From DATLMR01 sp035634255 (lineage in GTDB: Bacteria > Acidobacteriota > Blastocatellia > UBA7656), in NCBI GenBank assembly GCA_035634255.1, contig DASQDI010000034.1, forward strand, positions 1 through 64,000: DNA of 64,000 nucleotides. Direction: 5' to 3'. The notes beneath the pieces are model-generated. The model was given only the letters and a program-made list of their open reading frames with translations. It was not told the origin of the DNA and searched no databases. Made by a program: the position numbers and the translations under genes. The first letter of the stretch is position 1. Each line of letters starts with the position of its first letter. This document shows, in pieces, positions 26,550 to 37,700 of the stretch.

Positions 26550-27050
26550 ATGGCAGAACCTTTCTTGTCAGAGATCAGGATGATGAGTTTCATATACGCC
26601 CCACGGGGCTGGGCCCTATGCAACGGACAGTTGCTGCCCATCAATCAGAATCAGGCCCTCTTTTCGCTCCTCGGCACGACCTTCGGCGGCGACGGGCGGG
26701 TAAACTTCGCGCTCCCGGACCTGCGCGGCCGCGTGCCCATTCACGTCGGCAGCGGTCACACCCTCGGCGAGCGGGGCGGCGAGCAGGCGCACACGCTCTC
26801 GATAGCGGAACTGCCCGAGCATGCGCACGTGGCGCAGGCGACCAGCACTCTGGCGAACCAGGCCGTCTCTTCCGGCGCTCTGCTGGGCGGCGTCAACAAC
26901 GGCTACGCGGGCCCTGCCCAGCCGCTGACATCCATAATTCCGTCGACGGTGACGAACGTAGGTGGCAGCCAGGCGCACCTGAACATGCAGCCGTTCCTGA
27001 CCATCAGCTTCTGCATCGCGCTGCAAGGGATTTTCCCCTCGCCCAACTAA
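26550..27050 (+). CDS. Phage tail-collar domain protein 1 (MdpB-like)
   Basis: A 166-residue protein. The first 60 residues are a tail-collar domain: EPFLSEIRMMSFIYAPRGWALCNGQLLPI, then FSLLGTTFGGDGRVNFALPDLRGRVPIH with the family's GDGR and LPDLRGR motifs. A variable middle follows (HAHVAQATSTLANQAVSS), then a conserved end NMQPFLTISFCIALQGIFPSPN. Similar proteins are called microcystin-dependent protein B. A strong ribosome site (AGAAGGAGA) precedes the ATG. No baseplate, sheath or tube genes are nearby, so this is a domesticated collar protein, possibly surface-displayed. It has no classical signal peptide. Confidence 0.92.
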   Translation: MAEPFLSEIRMMSFIYAPRGWALCNGQLLPINQNQALFSLLGTTFGGDGRVNFALPDLRGRVPIHVGSGHTLGERGGEQAHTLSIAELPEHAHVAQATSTLANQAVSSGALLGGVNNGYAGPAQPLTSIIPSTVTNVGGSQAHLNMQPFLTISFCIALQGIFPSPN

Positions 27051-27060
27051 GGAGATTAAA

Positions 27061-27564
27061 ATGGCTCAACCATATGTAGGTGAAATCAGGATGTTCGCGG
27101 GCAACTTCGCTCCGGCGGGATGGATGTTTTGCGAGGGCCAGTTGCTGCCCATCTCTGAAAACGAGACGTTGTTTCAACTGATAGGCACGACCTACGGGGG
27201 CGACGGGGAGAGCACCTTCGCGCTGCCCGACCTGAGGGGCAGGCTGCCGTTACACCAGGGGAACGGGTTCATCCTGGCCGAGACGGGCGGGGCGGAGGAG
27301 ATAACTCTGACCGTTCAGCAGATCCCGAGCCACTCTCATCCTTACCTCGCGACGGGGTCGGCGGGGACGCAGATAGACCCCGCCAACAACATGATCTCCG
27401 CGTCCCCCACGATAGATTTTTACATCAGGGACACCCCCACCGCCCCTATGGCACCGCAGGCGTCTACCCCGGTGGGAGGCAGTCAGCCGCACACCAACTT
27501 CCAGCCGTACCTGTGCGTCAACTTCATCATTTCTCTGTTCGGGATTTTCCCGCCACCAAGCTAA
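27061..27564 (+). CDS. Phage tail-collar domain protein 2 (MdpB-like)
   Basis: A 167-residue paralogue of the preceding gene, 10 bases downstream and with its own AAGGAG ribosome site. The collar domain shows PYVGEIRMFAGNFAPAGWMFCEGQ, then GTTYGGDGESTFALPDLRGRLPLH. The ending NFQPYLCVNFIISLFGIFPPPS is the same type as in its neighbours. The middle (residues about 95-135) differs in all three copies, so that part is likely exposed or ligand-binding while the collar forms the common scaffold, perhaps a heterotrimer (inference). Confidence 0.92.
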   Translation: MAQPYVGEIRMFAGNFAPAGWMFCEGQLLPISENETLFQLIGTTYGGDGESTFALPDLRGRLPLHQGNGFILAETGGAEEITLTVQQIPSHSHPYLATGSAGTQIDPANNMISASPTIDFYIRDTPTAPMAPQASTPVGGSQPHTNFQPYLCVNFIISLFGIFPPPS

Positions 27565-27574
27565 GGAGATAGAT

Positions 27575-28102
27575 ATGGCAGACCCGTTTGTTGCAGAAAT
27601 CCGCATCTTTCCATTCAACTTCGCGCCGAGAGGCTGGGCCTGGTGTGACGGGCAGTTGATGCCGCTCTCCCAGAACACGGCGCTGTTCTCGCTGCTCGGG
27701 ACCACCTATGGCGGCAACGGCAAATCAAACTTCGCGCTCCCCGACTTGCAGGGCAGGGCGCCCATGCACCCCGGACAGGGGCCGGGCCTCTCGCTCCATG
27801 ACCTCGGGGAGACGGGCGGGTCGGAGACCGTCACGCTCCTCGAATCCGAGATCCCGTCGCACGTCCATGCGATAATGACCGCCACTCAGGATTTCGGAGA
27901 CCTCGGGGCGCCCGCGCCTGACCGCGCCCTGTCGAAGAGCGGTCGCGGCTCCGGCTACAGCAGCGTCCTCACGCCCGTCGTCCAGATGAACCCCAGCACT
28001 ATGGCGCCCGCAGGCGGAGACCAGCCGCACAACAACATGCAGCCGTACCTTACGTTTTATTTCTGCATCGCGCTCCAGGGCGTATTCCCGCCGCGCAGTT
28101 AG
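27575..28102 (+). CDS. Phage tail-collar domain protein 3 (MdpB-like)
   Basis: A 175-residue third tandem paralogue, again 10 bases downstream with AAGGAG before the ATG. It shows EIRIFPFNFAPRGWAWCDGQLMPL, then GTTYGGNGKSNFALPDLQGRAPMH (GNGK and LQGR in place of GDGR and LRGR), a longer variable middle, and the ending NMQPYLTFYFCIALQGVFPPRS. The regular spacing and repeated ribosome sites suggest equimolar expression. A GC hairpin terminator follows its stop. Confidence 0.92.
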   Translation: MADPFVAEIRIFPFNFAPRGWAWCDGQLMPLSQNTALFSLLGTTYGGNGKSNFALPDLQGRAPMHPGQGPGLSLHDLGETGGSETVTLLESEIPSHVHAIMTATQDFGDLGAPAPDRALSKSGRGSGYSSVLTPVVQMNPSTMAPAGGDQPHNNMQPYLTFYFCIALQGVFPPRS

Positions 28103-28111
28103 TGCCGGAGG

Positions 28112-28146
28112 GCGGGCCGGTCCTCGGATTCGGCCCGCTCGTTTGG
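28112..28146 (+). terminator. Hairpin terminator after the tail-collar genes
   Basis: GCGGGCCG (28112-28119) pairs with CGGCCCGC (28131-28138) around an 11-base loop, followed by TCGTTTGGT. It starts 10 bases after the third collar gene's stop. The T tract is modest. Confidence 0.6.
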
Positions 28147-28250
28147 TAGGAAATATTTCTATAGGAATAGATTGCTTCTGGTGGTATTATTCGCGGTCGG
28201 TTTCCGGTATCAGGCCCCTTGGTGATCCCGGCTTGTAAACGCATTCGAGA

Positions 28251-28267
28251 TTATTGAACTTCAATAA
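28251..28267. promoter_or_regulatory. Perfect palindrome, possible operator
   Basis: TTATTGAA-C-TTCAATAA has a perfect 8-bp arm on each side of one base. AT-rich palindromes of this size often bind dimeric regulators; no regulator gene adjoins it, so the role is inferred. Confidence 0.4.
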
Positions 28268-28756
28268 CGGCGGTCCCTTCCGCCCCCGTCGGGGGAGTAA
28301 CGGAAGTCGCTAAATTGATTTGCAATTTTTTTCACATTAAGACATGCTAGTTGCGCTCTCAAGCGGGGCCATTCTCTGATAAGTCCGGTTAGGCTCTAAT
28401 AAAAGCGCAAAAAGAAAGAAGCGGCACCCCCGAGGGGCGTAGCTTCCGGCGAGGGTTCTTCAAGGTTCGGGCAGATTGTGGCGGTCACCCTGCATCAGGA
28501 CCGGGAACTAAATCGTCTATATAACTACCGAGATCAGTACGAGCAGTCAATGAGCAAGGCAGGTTTTGATTAATAGAGTACTCAGCATCGCGCCAACGCA
28601 CCCCCCCGGAGCGGAGGTCGAAACCTCTCAAGCCCCATGCATCAACCCGCAGGCTGAGCCATTGATCATTTTATTGCCTATCGTTTCGACGCCATTCAAG
28701 CTACAGTTCCGGGCTCGAACCTGGAGAGCATTGAGTTAAGACATTAAGGAGAAGCC

Positions 28757-31700
28757 ATGAAGAGATTTTTTTCCTCATCCTCATTCCGTAACCCGAGACT
28801 CTTAATTCCGGCCATAGTCTCGCTGGTTATCTTAGCAGCAGTTCTCCTGCCTGCGCTTCCGGTATCAATGAACTCAATAAGCTCGCCAGGTGTAAGCGCC
28901 AGCAACGCGGCAGCCCCTTCGCCTGCCGCGCCGGCGACCCCCGCCCCGGCCTCCGCGAGTCCGGCGGGCGCGCCAGTCTCCCCGCTCGCGGCGATGCTTT
29001 CGGCGACAAAGACCGCCACCTTCGCCTCCGACCCGGACGGGGACGGCAAGGCCGATCCGGGCGATGTCATAATGTACTCCGTCACGATCCAGAACAGCGG
29101 GACGGACCCGGCGACGGCCGCGCAGTTCACGGACCAGATCGACCCGAACACCACGCTCGTCCCGGACTCGGTCAAAACGACCCCGGTCGCCGTGGATGAC
29201 GCTTACACCGCGCTCGGCAACGTCGGCATCGTGGTCCCGGCCGCCAGCGGCGTCAAGGTCAACGACTTCGACCCGGACGGGGACACCTTCGACGTGAGCG
29301 GCCCGACGACTACGACCGGGGGCGGCACCCTGTCCCTGGCGGCCGACGGCGGCTTCACTTATTTACCGGCCCCCGGCTTCAACGGCGTGGACACGTTCGA
29401 CTACACAATCACGGACGAATCGGGTAAGACCAACACCGGGACCGTGAGGATAACCATCAACACGGTGGTGTGGTTCATCAACAACGCGGTCGGGAACGGC
29501 AACGGGCGGTTGGCCACCCCGTTCAACAGCATCGCGAACTTCAACGCCGGCGCGGCGGACGAGCCGGGCGACGTGATCTTCATTCACACCGGCACCAGCA
29601 ACTACACCGGGCCGATCACTCTTCTGAATAATCAGAAGCTCATCGGCCAGGGGGTCGATCTGGTGGCGGGGGCCGGCCTGACCGTGCCTCCCCACACCCC
29701 CGCCCTGCCCATGGCGGCGGGCGCCCCTACGATCACGAGCGCGGCCATCGCCATCGGGGTCGCGTCGGGCAACACGATCCGCGGCCTCGTCGTCGGGGAC
29801 AGCGGGACCGACATATCGGGGGCGGGCCCAATCGGCACCCTCACGATCAGCGACGTCACCCTGAACGGGACGGGCCGGCCGCTCGACCTGACGAACGGGA
29901 CGCTCGCGGCGACGTTCGCCAGCATCTCCGCCTCCTCCGCGCCCGGCGGCCCCGGCATCAACCTGAATACGATTGGCGGCACCCTGACCGTCAGCGGCAC
30001 GACATCGATCTCCGGCGCGGGCGCGCAGGGCATATCGATCTCGGGCTCCTCGTTGGCGGCGAATTTCGGGTCGTCGACGACCATCGGCTCGACCACACAA
30101 GGCATCCTGGTCACGACCAGCACCGGCAACATCAGCTTCGGCAACACGACGGTCAACGCGGGGACGGACGGCGTCTCCCTGCAGAATAACTCGGCCGGGA
30201 CGAGGTCTTTCGGCTCGCTCACCATCACCAATGGCACGGGCGTCGGCTTCCTGCACTCGAACGCTGGCGGAGCGGTCACGGTCTCCGGCGCGACCGCCAT
30301 CACGAACCCCGGCGGCAGGGGCATCGACATTCAGGGCAGCACGACCGCCGTCACCTTCGCCAACGCGAACATCATACAGACGGGCGGCACGGGCGTGTTC
30401 CTGAACAACAACACGGGCAACGTCACGTTCGCGGACCTCGACATCAACCCCGACAGCGGGCAGAGAGGACTCCATGCGACGAACAGCATCGCCTCGTCCG
30501 GCTCCATAACCACGACGACCGGCACGATCACGACCACGAATCAGCCGGCGGTCGAGATCGACGGCCCCGCTTCCCGCACCTCCCTGAACATGACCTTCGA
30601 AAGCGTGAGCACTAGCGGGGGGCCGAATGGCATAGCGCTCATCGACACGGGCGGCAGCTTCACCGTCACGGGGACCGCCGGCGCGAACTCCGGCGGCACC
30701 ATCCAAAACACGACCGGCGCCGACAACGCGCAGGCGGGCAACGGGGTCTTCCTGTTGAATGCCGACGACGTTTCGCTGAACCGGATGCTCTTAACGACGC
30801 ACCAGAATTTCGCCATCAAGGGCTCGAACGTGAATGGCTTCGAGTTCCTGAATGGCACGATCAACGGGATCAACGGCACCAGCACGGCCGCCGACGAAGC
30901 CAGTATCCAGTTCATCAACCTGCTCGGCACCGCCAACATCACTAACAGCACCATACAGGGCGGCTTCGAGGACAACATCAGAGTCCTCAACAACACGGGC
31001 TCGGTGGTCCTGACCATCTCGAACAGCACGATCAAAGAGAACACGACCACCGATGGGAACGACGGCGTGTTCGCCGAAGCGACCGGCACCGCCAACGTGA
31101 CCGTCAAGGTGCTCAACAGCATCCTGGCGCGCAACAGGGGCGATCACATACAGGTCAATCAGGTCGGCTCGGCCGTCTTCAACGCCGTCATCACGGGCAA
31201 CACGATGACGGCCAACGGCACCGTCGGGCAGCCGCCGCTCGCGACCACCGCCGGCGGCAGCGTCACGATCACGACCGGCGCCAACTTCAGCGGCACCTCG
31301 ACCTTCAACATCTCGAACAACAACATCACCGGGGCCAAGACCTCCGCGATCAACATCAACAACACGGCGCTTTCATCGACCGCTGGCGGAGTGCTGAGCG
31401 GGACCATCAGCAACAACATCATCGGTCAGGCGGGCTCGCCCAACTCCGGCTCCGCCGACGGGGACGGCATCGACATAATCGCGAACGGCAACGCCAACAT
31501 CACCGTCAACATCACGAACAACAACGTGAGGCAGTGGAAACAGCTCGGCATCAACATGATCCCGCGCGACGGCGCGGCCACCATCCATGCGACTGTCACG
31601 GGCAACCAGGTCGGCGAGCCGAGCGACACGGTGAACTCCGGCCAGGCCATCGTTTTGAACTCGGGCCCCGCCGGGACCGAGACGGGCACCTCCTGCGTCG

Positions 31701-34700
31701 ACATCGGAGGCGCGGGCGCGCTCGCCAACAGCTTCCCCGGCACCTTCGCCCCCGGAATCACTCCGCTCAGGGTCCGCCAGCGCGCCGCCGACACCGTGCG
31801 CCTCCCCGGTTACGCGGGCGGCAACACGAACACGGCGCAGGTCAACGCTTTCCTGTCCGCCCGGAACAATGGTGTGAGCACGAGCTCGACAGTCAACTCC
31901 CCTCCCGGCGGGGGCTTCGTCGGCGGCGGGCCGTGCAACTCGGGGGCGGCCCCGACATCGATCAGAGACCTTGCCAGCCTCAGCAGCCTGAGCACCGCTC
32001 CCAACGTCGACACCACGCAGGAAGAGCGCGGCCACGAGATCGACCGCGACCTGATGGCGACCCGCGGCAAGCTCGCCAGGAGAGGCGGCGATGACGTGCA
32101 GCAGCTCTCCCGCGAAGAGCTCGACGAGGTCATTCGCGTGGCGCTCCTCAGATGGACCGCCACCGGAATCTCTTCGGAAGAGATCGCCCGGATGGAGGCG
32201 ATGAGCTTCGAGCTCGCGAACCTCCCGGACAACCACCTGACGAAGGTGTCCGGCAACACCGTCCGCATAGACAGGACCGCCGCGGATTACGGGTGGTTCG
32301 TCGACCCGACTCCTTTCGACGAAAATGAGTTCGAGACGCCGACCGGCATGGCCGAGCTCGAGGCGGGCGAGCACAGCCCCGCCTTCGGGCGCATGGACCT
32401 GCTCACGGTCGTCATGCGGCAACTCGGTTTCGCGCTCGACAATGAGAACCCGTTCCGCGAGTTCCGCAGGCGCGGCCTGATGCTCGGCACCATCGACGCT
32501 TCGCTGCGCCGCCTGCCGAGCAACGGAATCCCGACGGTCAGCGAGGTCAAGCAGACCGAAGACGAAGACAGGATCAATGCCGAGCACCTCGTCTCCGAAG
32601 ATCGGGCGGGCGCTCTGGATATCTTCGCTCTGGCGGCGAGGTACAACCCGCTCTCGAAGATCGACCCGCTCCGCGTCGCGTCGGTGGTCACGAAAGCCCC
32701 GAGGGCGATGTACGCGATGCTGACCACAACGGCCAGCGCGTCCAGCGCGGCGCCGGCCGCTCCGATAACGCCGGTGGAGGTGACCAAGAGCATCGCCCAG
32801 ATTCCGGCGGGCCGCTCGGTCACGATAATGTTCAACGTGACCGTCAACGCGGCGAACACGATACCTGCGGGCACGACTCAGGTCTGCAACGATGCCTCGG
32901 TCTCTGCCCAGAGCGCCATGGGTCCCGTCAGCGCGACCAGTAATGAGGTCTGTACGGACCTGAACCTCCCGCCGAGGGTGACCACTCAACCGAATGATGC
33001 GAGCGTGTGTGCCGGGGAGAACGCGGTCTTCACCGCGGCCGCGACCGGCGCGCCCGTCCCGACCGTGCAGTGGGAAGTCAGCACTGACGGCACGACCTTT
33101 ACCCCCGTCAACACGGGCGTCAGCAATAACACCGCTGGCGGCATCATCACCAGCACCCTGACCGTCCCTGCGGTGACCGTTTCGCAAAACGGGCATAAAT
33201 ACCGCGCCAAGTTCACTAACAACGCGGACCCTGCCACGCCGACCGCCACGACCAACACCGTGACGCTTACGGTCAAGCAGCCGCCGACCATCCTGAAGGA
33301 GTTCATGCCCACGTCGATTCCGCTCAACGGAGTCTCGACGATCAAGTTTACGATCACGAACCCGAACGCTTCGATTGGCCTGACGGGCATCGGATTCTCT
33401 GACAACCTCCCGGCGGGGTTGCAGGTGGCAGCCGATCCGGCCATAGCCGCAACCTGCACGGGGACCTGGAATGCGTCGCCGGGTGATACGACTCTTAACT
33501 TCGGCGGAGGCACTCTGGCCGCCGGCGCTTCCTGCACGCTCATGGTCAACGTGACGGCCACGACCGCGGGAGTGAAGAACAACACGACCAACGCCATCAC
33601 TTCAGTCGAGTGCCCGAACGGCGCGACCAGCAACACGGCTACGCTCACCGTCGTAGCGCCGCCGAGCATAGCCAAGTCGTTCAGCCCGAACTCAATCGGG
33701 GTCGGCGACACGTCAACCCTGACGTTCACGATCACCAACCCGAACTCCGCGACCGCTCTCACGGGAGTCGCCTTTACCGACGTGCTTCCCGCAGGTCTGA
33801 GCGTGGCGGACGGCAGCTTCGCGGCCTGCGGAGGGACGGTCACGACGACCGCCGCCACTCGCACGATCTCCCTGAGCGGAGCATCTATAGCGGGCGGAGG
33901 CACCTGCACCTTCAACGTGACGGTCACCGCCGCTTCGCCGGGTGTCCACACTAACACCACAGGCAACGTCACGTCGGCCAACGGCGGGACGGGCAACACC
34001 GCGACGGCGAACATCACCGTCATCGCCCCGCCGAGCATAGCCAAGGCGTTCAACCCCACGACCATCGCGGTCGGCGGAACGTCAACCTTAACGTTCACGA
34101 TAACGAACCCGAATCCTTCGATAACGCTCACGGGAGTCGCCTTCACCGACGTGCTCCCGGCAGGGCTCGGCGTAGCAGACGGCAGCTTCGCGGCCTGCGG
34201 AGGGACGGTCACGACGACCGCCGCCACTCGCACGATCTCCCTGAGCGGAGCATCTATAGCGGGCGGAGGCACCTGCACCTTCAACGTGACGGTCATGGGC
34301 GTTTCAGAAGGAACTTTCACGAACACCACCGGCAATGTGACTTCGGCCAACGGAGGCACGGGCAACACCGCTTCGGCAAACATCACCGTCCTCAATCCGC
34401 CGAGCATAGCCAAGGTCTTCAACCCGGCTTCAATACCGGTCGGCGGAACGTCAGTGCTGACCTTCACCATCAACAACACAAACACGGCGACTATCCTGAC
34501 GGGAGTCGCCTTCACCGACGTGCTTCCGGCGGGCCTGAGCGTTGCCGATGGGAGCTTCGCGGCCTGCGGCGGAACGGTGACGACAGTCGCCGCGACCCGT
34601 ACAATCACGCTCACCGGAGCGACTATCCCCGCTGGCGGAACTTGCACGTTCAGCGTCACGGTCGGCGGAGTGAGTGCCGGAGTTCACACGAACACGACCG

Positions 34701-37700
34701 GCAACGTGACTTCGAGCAATGCCGGAACTGGCAATGCCGCGACAGCAGTCATCACGGTTGTCGGTCCTCCGTCAATCAGCAAGTCGTTCAGCCCGACCTC
34801 AATCTCGGTCGGCGGAACCTCGACTCTGACCTTCAACATCGCCAACGCGAACACGACGACCACTCTAACCGGGGTCGGCTTTACCGACGTGCTTCCGGCG
34901 GGACTTGACGTTGCCGACGGCAGCTTCGCGGCTTGCGGAGGGACGGTCACGACGGTCGCCGCGACCCGCACGATCACCCTCACCGGGGCTTCGATTGCGG
35001 CCGGCGGAACCTGCACCTTCAACGTGACGGTCACCGGAACCGCGTCAGGCAATTACACCAACACGACGGGCAATGTGACATCGAACGAAGGCGGAACAGG
35101 CAACACGGCCACGGCCATGATCAATGTTGTCGGTCCTCCGAGCATAGCCAAGTCGTTCAACCCGACATCGATCCCGATTGGCGGGACGTCACTACTGACG
35201 TTCACGATCACGAACAACAATCCTTCTACCACTCTGACGGGAGTCGCGTTTACCGACGTGCTTCCCGCAGGTCTGAGCGTAGCGGACGGCACCTTCGCGG
35301 CCTGCGGAGGGACCGTGACTACGGTCGCCGCCACCCGCACGATCACCCTAACCGGAGCGACCATCGCCGGAGGCGGGACCTGCACGTTCGGCGTGACGGT
35401 CACAGGCGTAACTGAAGGGACGTTCACGAACACCACCGGTAACGTCACGTCGGCCAACGGCGGGACGGGCAACACGGCGACGGCGAACATCACCGTCATC
35501 GCCCCGCCGAGCATAGCCAAGGCGTTCAGCCCGGCTTCGATCCCGCAAGGCGGAACCTCGACTCTGACGTTCACGATCATGAACACCAACACCTCGACCA
35601 CGCTCAACGGGGTGAGCTTCATCGACGTGCTTCCGGCGGGCCTGAGCGTTGCCGACGGCAGCTTCGCGGCTTGCGGAGGCACGGTGAACACGGTCGCCGC
35701 CACCCGCACGATCACTCTGAGCGGAGCTTCGATTGCTCCGGGAGCCACCTGCACCTTCAGCGTCACGGTCGGCGGGGCGGCTGCCGGCGTCTTCACGAAC
35801 ACGACCGGCAACGTCACTTCGAGCAACGGCGGCACCGGCAACACCGCTTCGGCGAACATTACGGTTGTCGGTCCTCCGTCGATCAGCAAGGCGTTCAGCC
35901 CGACTTCGATTCCGGTCGGCGGGACCTCCACCCTGACCTTCAACATCGCCAACGCGAACACGACGACCACGCTCACGGGAGTCGCGTTCACCGACGTGCT
36001 TCCCGCAGGAGTGAATGTTGCCGACGGCAGCTTCGCGGCCTGTGGAGGGACGGTCACGACGGTCGCCGCGACCCGCACGATCACCCTCACCGGGGCTTCG
36101 ATTGCGCCGGGTGGAACCTGCACCTTCAACGTGACGGTGACCGGCGCAACCGCTGGCGTGAAGAACAACGTGACCGGTAACGTCACTTCGGCCAACGGGG
36201 GCACGGGTAACACCGCTTCGGCCACTCTGACCGTCGTAGCGCCGCCGAGCATAGCCAAGGCATTCAGCCCGACTTCAATTCCGGTCGGCGGGACCTCCAC
36301 TCTCACCTTCACGATCACGAACTCCAACACGACGACCACGCTTACGGGAGTCGCCTTTACCGACGTGCTTCCCGCAGGTCTGAGCATCGTTGACGGAGTC
36401 TCGGCAGCGTGCGGAGGGGCGGTGACTACGGTCGCCGCGACCCGCACGATCACGCTCACGGGGGCATCGATAGCGCCGGGCGGAACCTGCATCTTCAGCG
36501 TCACCGTCACCGGCACTACCGAAGGGGTAAAGAACAACGTCACCGGCAACGTGACATCAACCGAAGGCGGGACGGGCAACACCGCTTCGGCCACCATCAC
36601 GGTCGTGTCGGGTCCGACGTTCACCAAGTCATTCGGCGCTGCCACGATCCCGGTGGGAGGCACGACATCCCTGACGTTCACGATCACGAACACCAACACT
36701 TCGACCACTCTGACGGGGGTCACGTTCACCGACGTGCTTCCGGCAGGGCTTGAGGTGGCGGACTCTTCAACCTCGCAGTGTGGAGGCACTCTGACGACCA
36801 CGGCCGCGACCCGCACGATCACGCTCACGGGAGCTACGATAGCGCCGGGGGCCACCTGCACCTTCAACGTGACGGTGACCGGTTCTGCGGCGGGTGTGAA
36901 GAACAACGTGACCGGCAACATATCAACGAATGAAAGCGGTCAGGGTGGCACGGCAACGGCCAGCATCACGGTCGTCGCGCCGCCTTCGATCAGCAAAGCA
37001 TTCGGGGCCGCCTCGATTCCTCTGAACGGGACCACGACGCTGACGTTCACGATCAACAACCCGAACTCGACGGTGAGCCTGACGGGAGTCGCCTTCACCG
37101 ACGTGCTCCCGGCGGGGCTGAGCGTGGCTAACGGCAGCTTCGCGGCCTGCGGGGGGACGGTCACGACGACCGCCGCCACTCGCACGATCACGCTCGCCGG
37201 GGCGACCATCGCCGCGAACGGGACGTGTACTTTCAGCGTCACGGTCACGGGCATCACGGCGGGGACGCAGACCAATACGACGGGCAACGTAACCTCGTCC
37301 AACGGCGGGACGGGCAACACCGCGACGGCAAGCGTCGTCGTCGTCTCTCCCCCGAACATCAGCAAGGCTTTCGGGGCCCCGAATATTCCTCTGAACGGAA
37401 GCACCACGCTCACGTTCACGATCAGCAACCCGAATAAGGCGACGATGCTTACCGGAGTCGGAGTCGTAGACGTGCTCCCGGCGGGGCTGAGCGTGGCTAA
37501 CGGCAGCTTCGCGGCCTGCGGGGGGACGGTGACCACGGTCGCCGCGACCCGCACGATCACCCTCACCGGGGCTTCGATTGCGGCCGGCGGAACCTGCACC
37601 TTCACCGTCACGGTCACGGGCACAACGGTGGGCCTGAAGGTCAACGTCACGGGCAACGTCACTTCCGCCAACGGAGGGACGGGCAACACCGCGACGGCGT

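Larger units (their letters stand above)
28103..28756. other. 654-base structured leader/intergenic region of the giant repeat protein
   Basis: Besides the terminator it contains a perfect 8-1-8 palindrome TTATTGAA-C-TTCAATAA (28251-28267). Directly after comes a long hairpin at 28277-28306: CTTCCG plus CCCCC pair with GGGGG and CGGAAG around a GTC loop, with AGTAA bulged. An AT-rich segment with a T tract follows (28315-28350). No gene or known riboswitch is recognised. A good ribosome site (AAGGAGAAG) ends the region. Confidence 0.5.

Noticed and set aside
26550..28102. Prophage or contractile injection system suggested by the tail-collar domains.
   Set aside because: No sheath, tube, baseplate, terminase, portal or integrase genes occur in the window.
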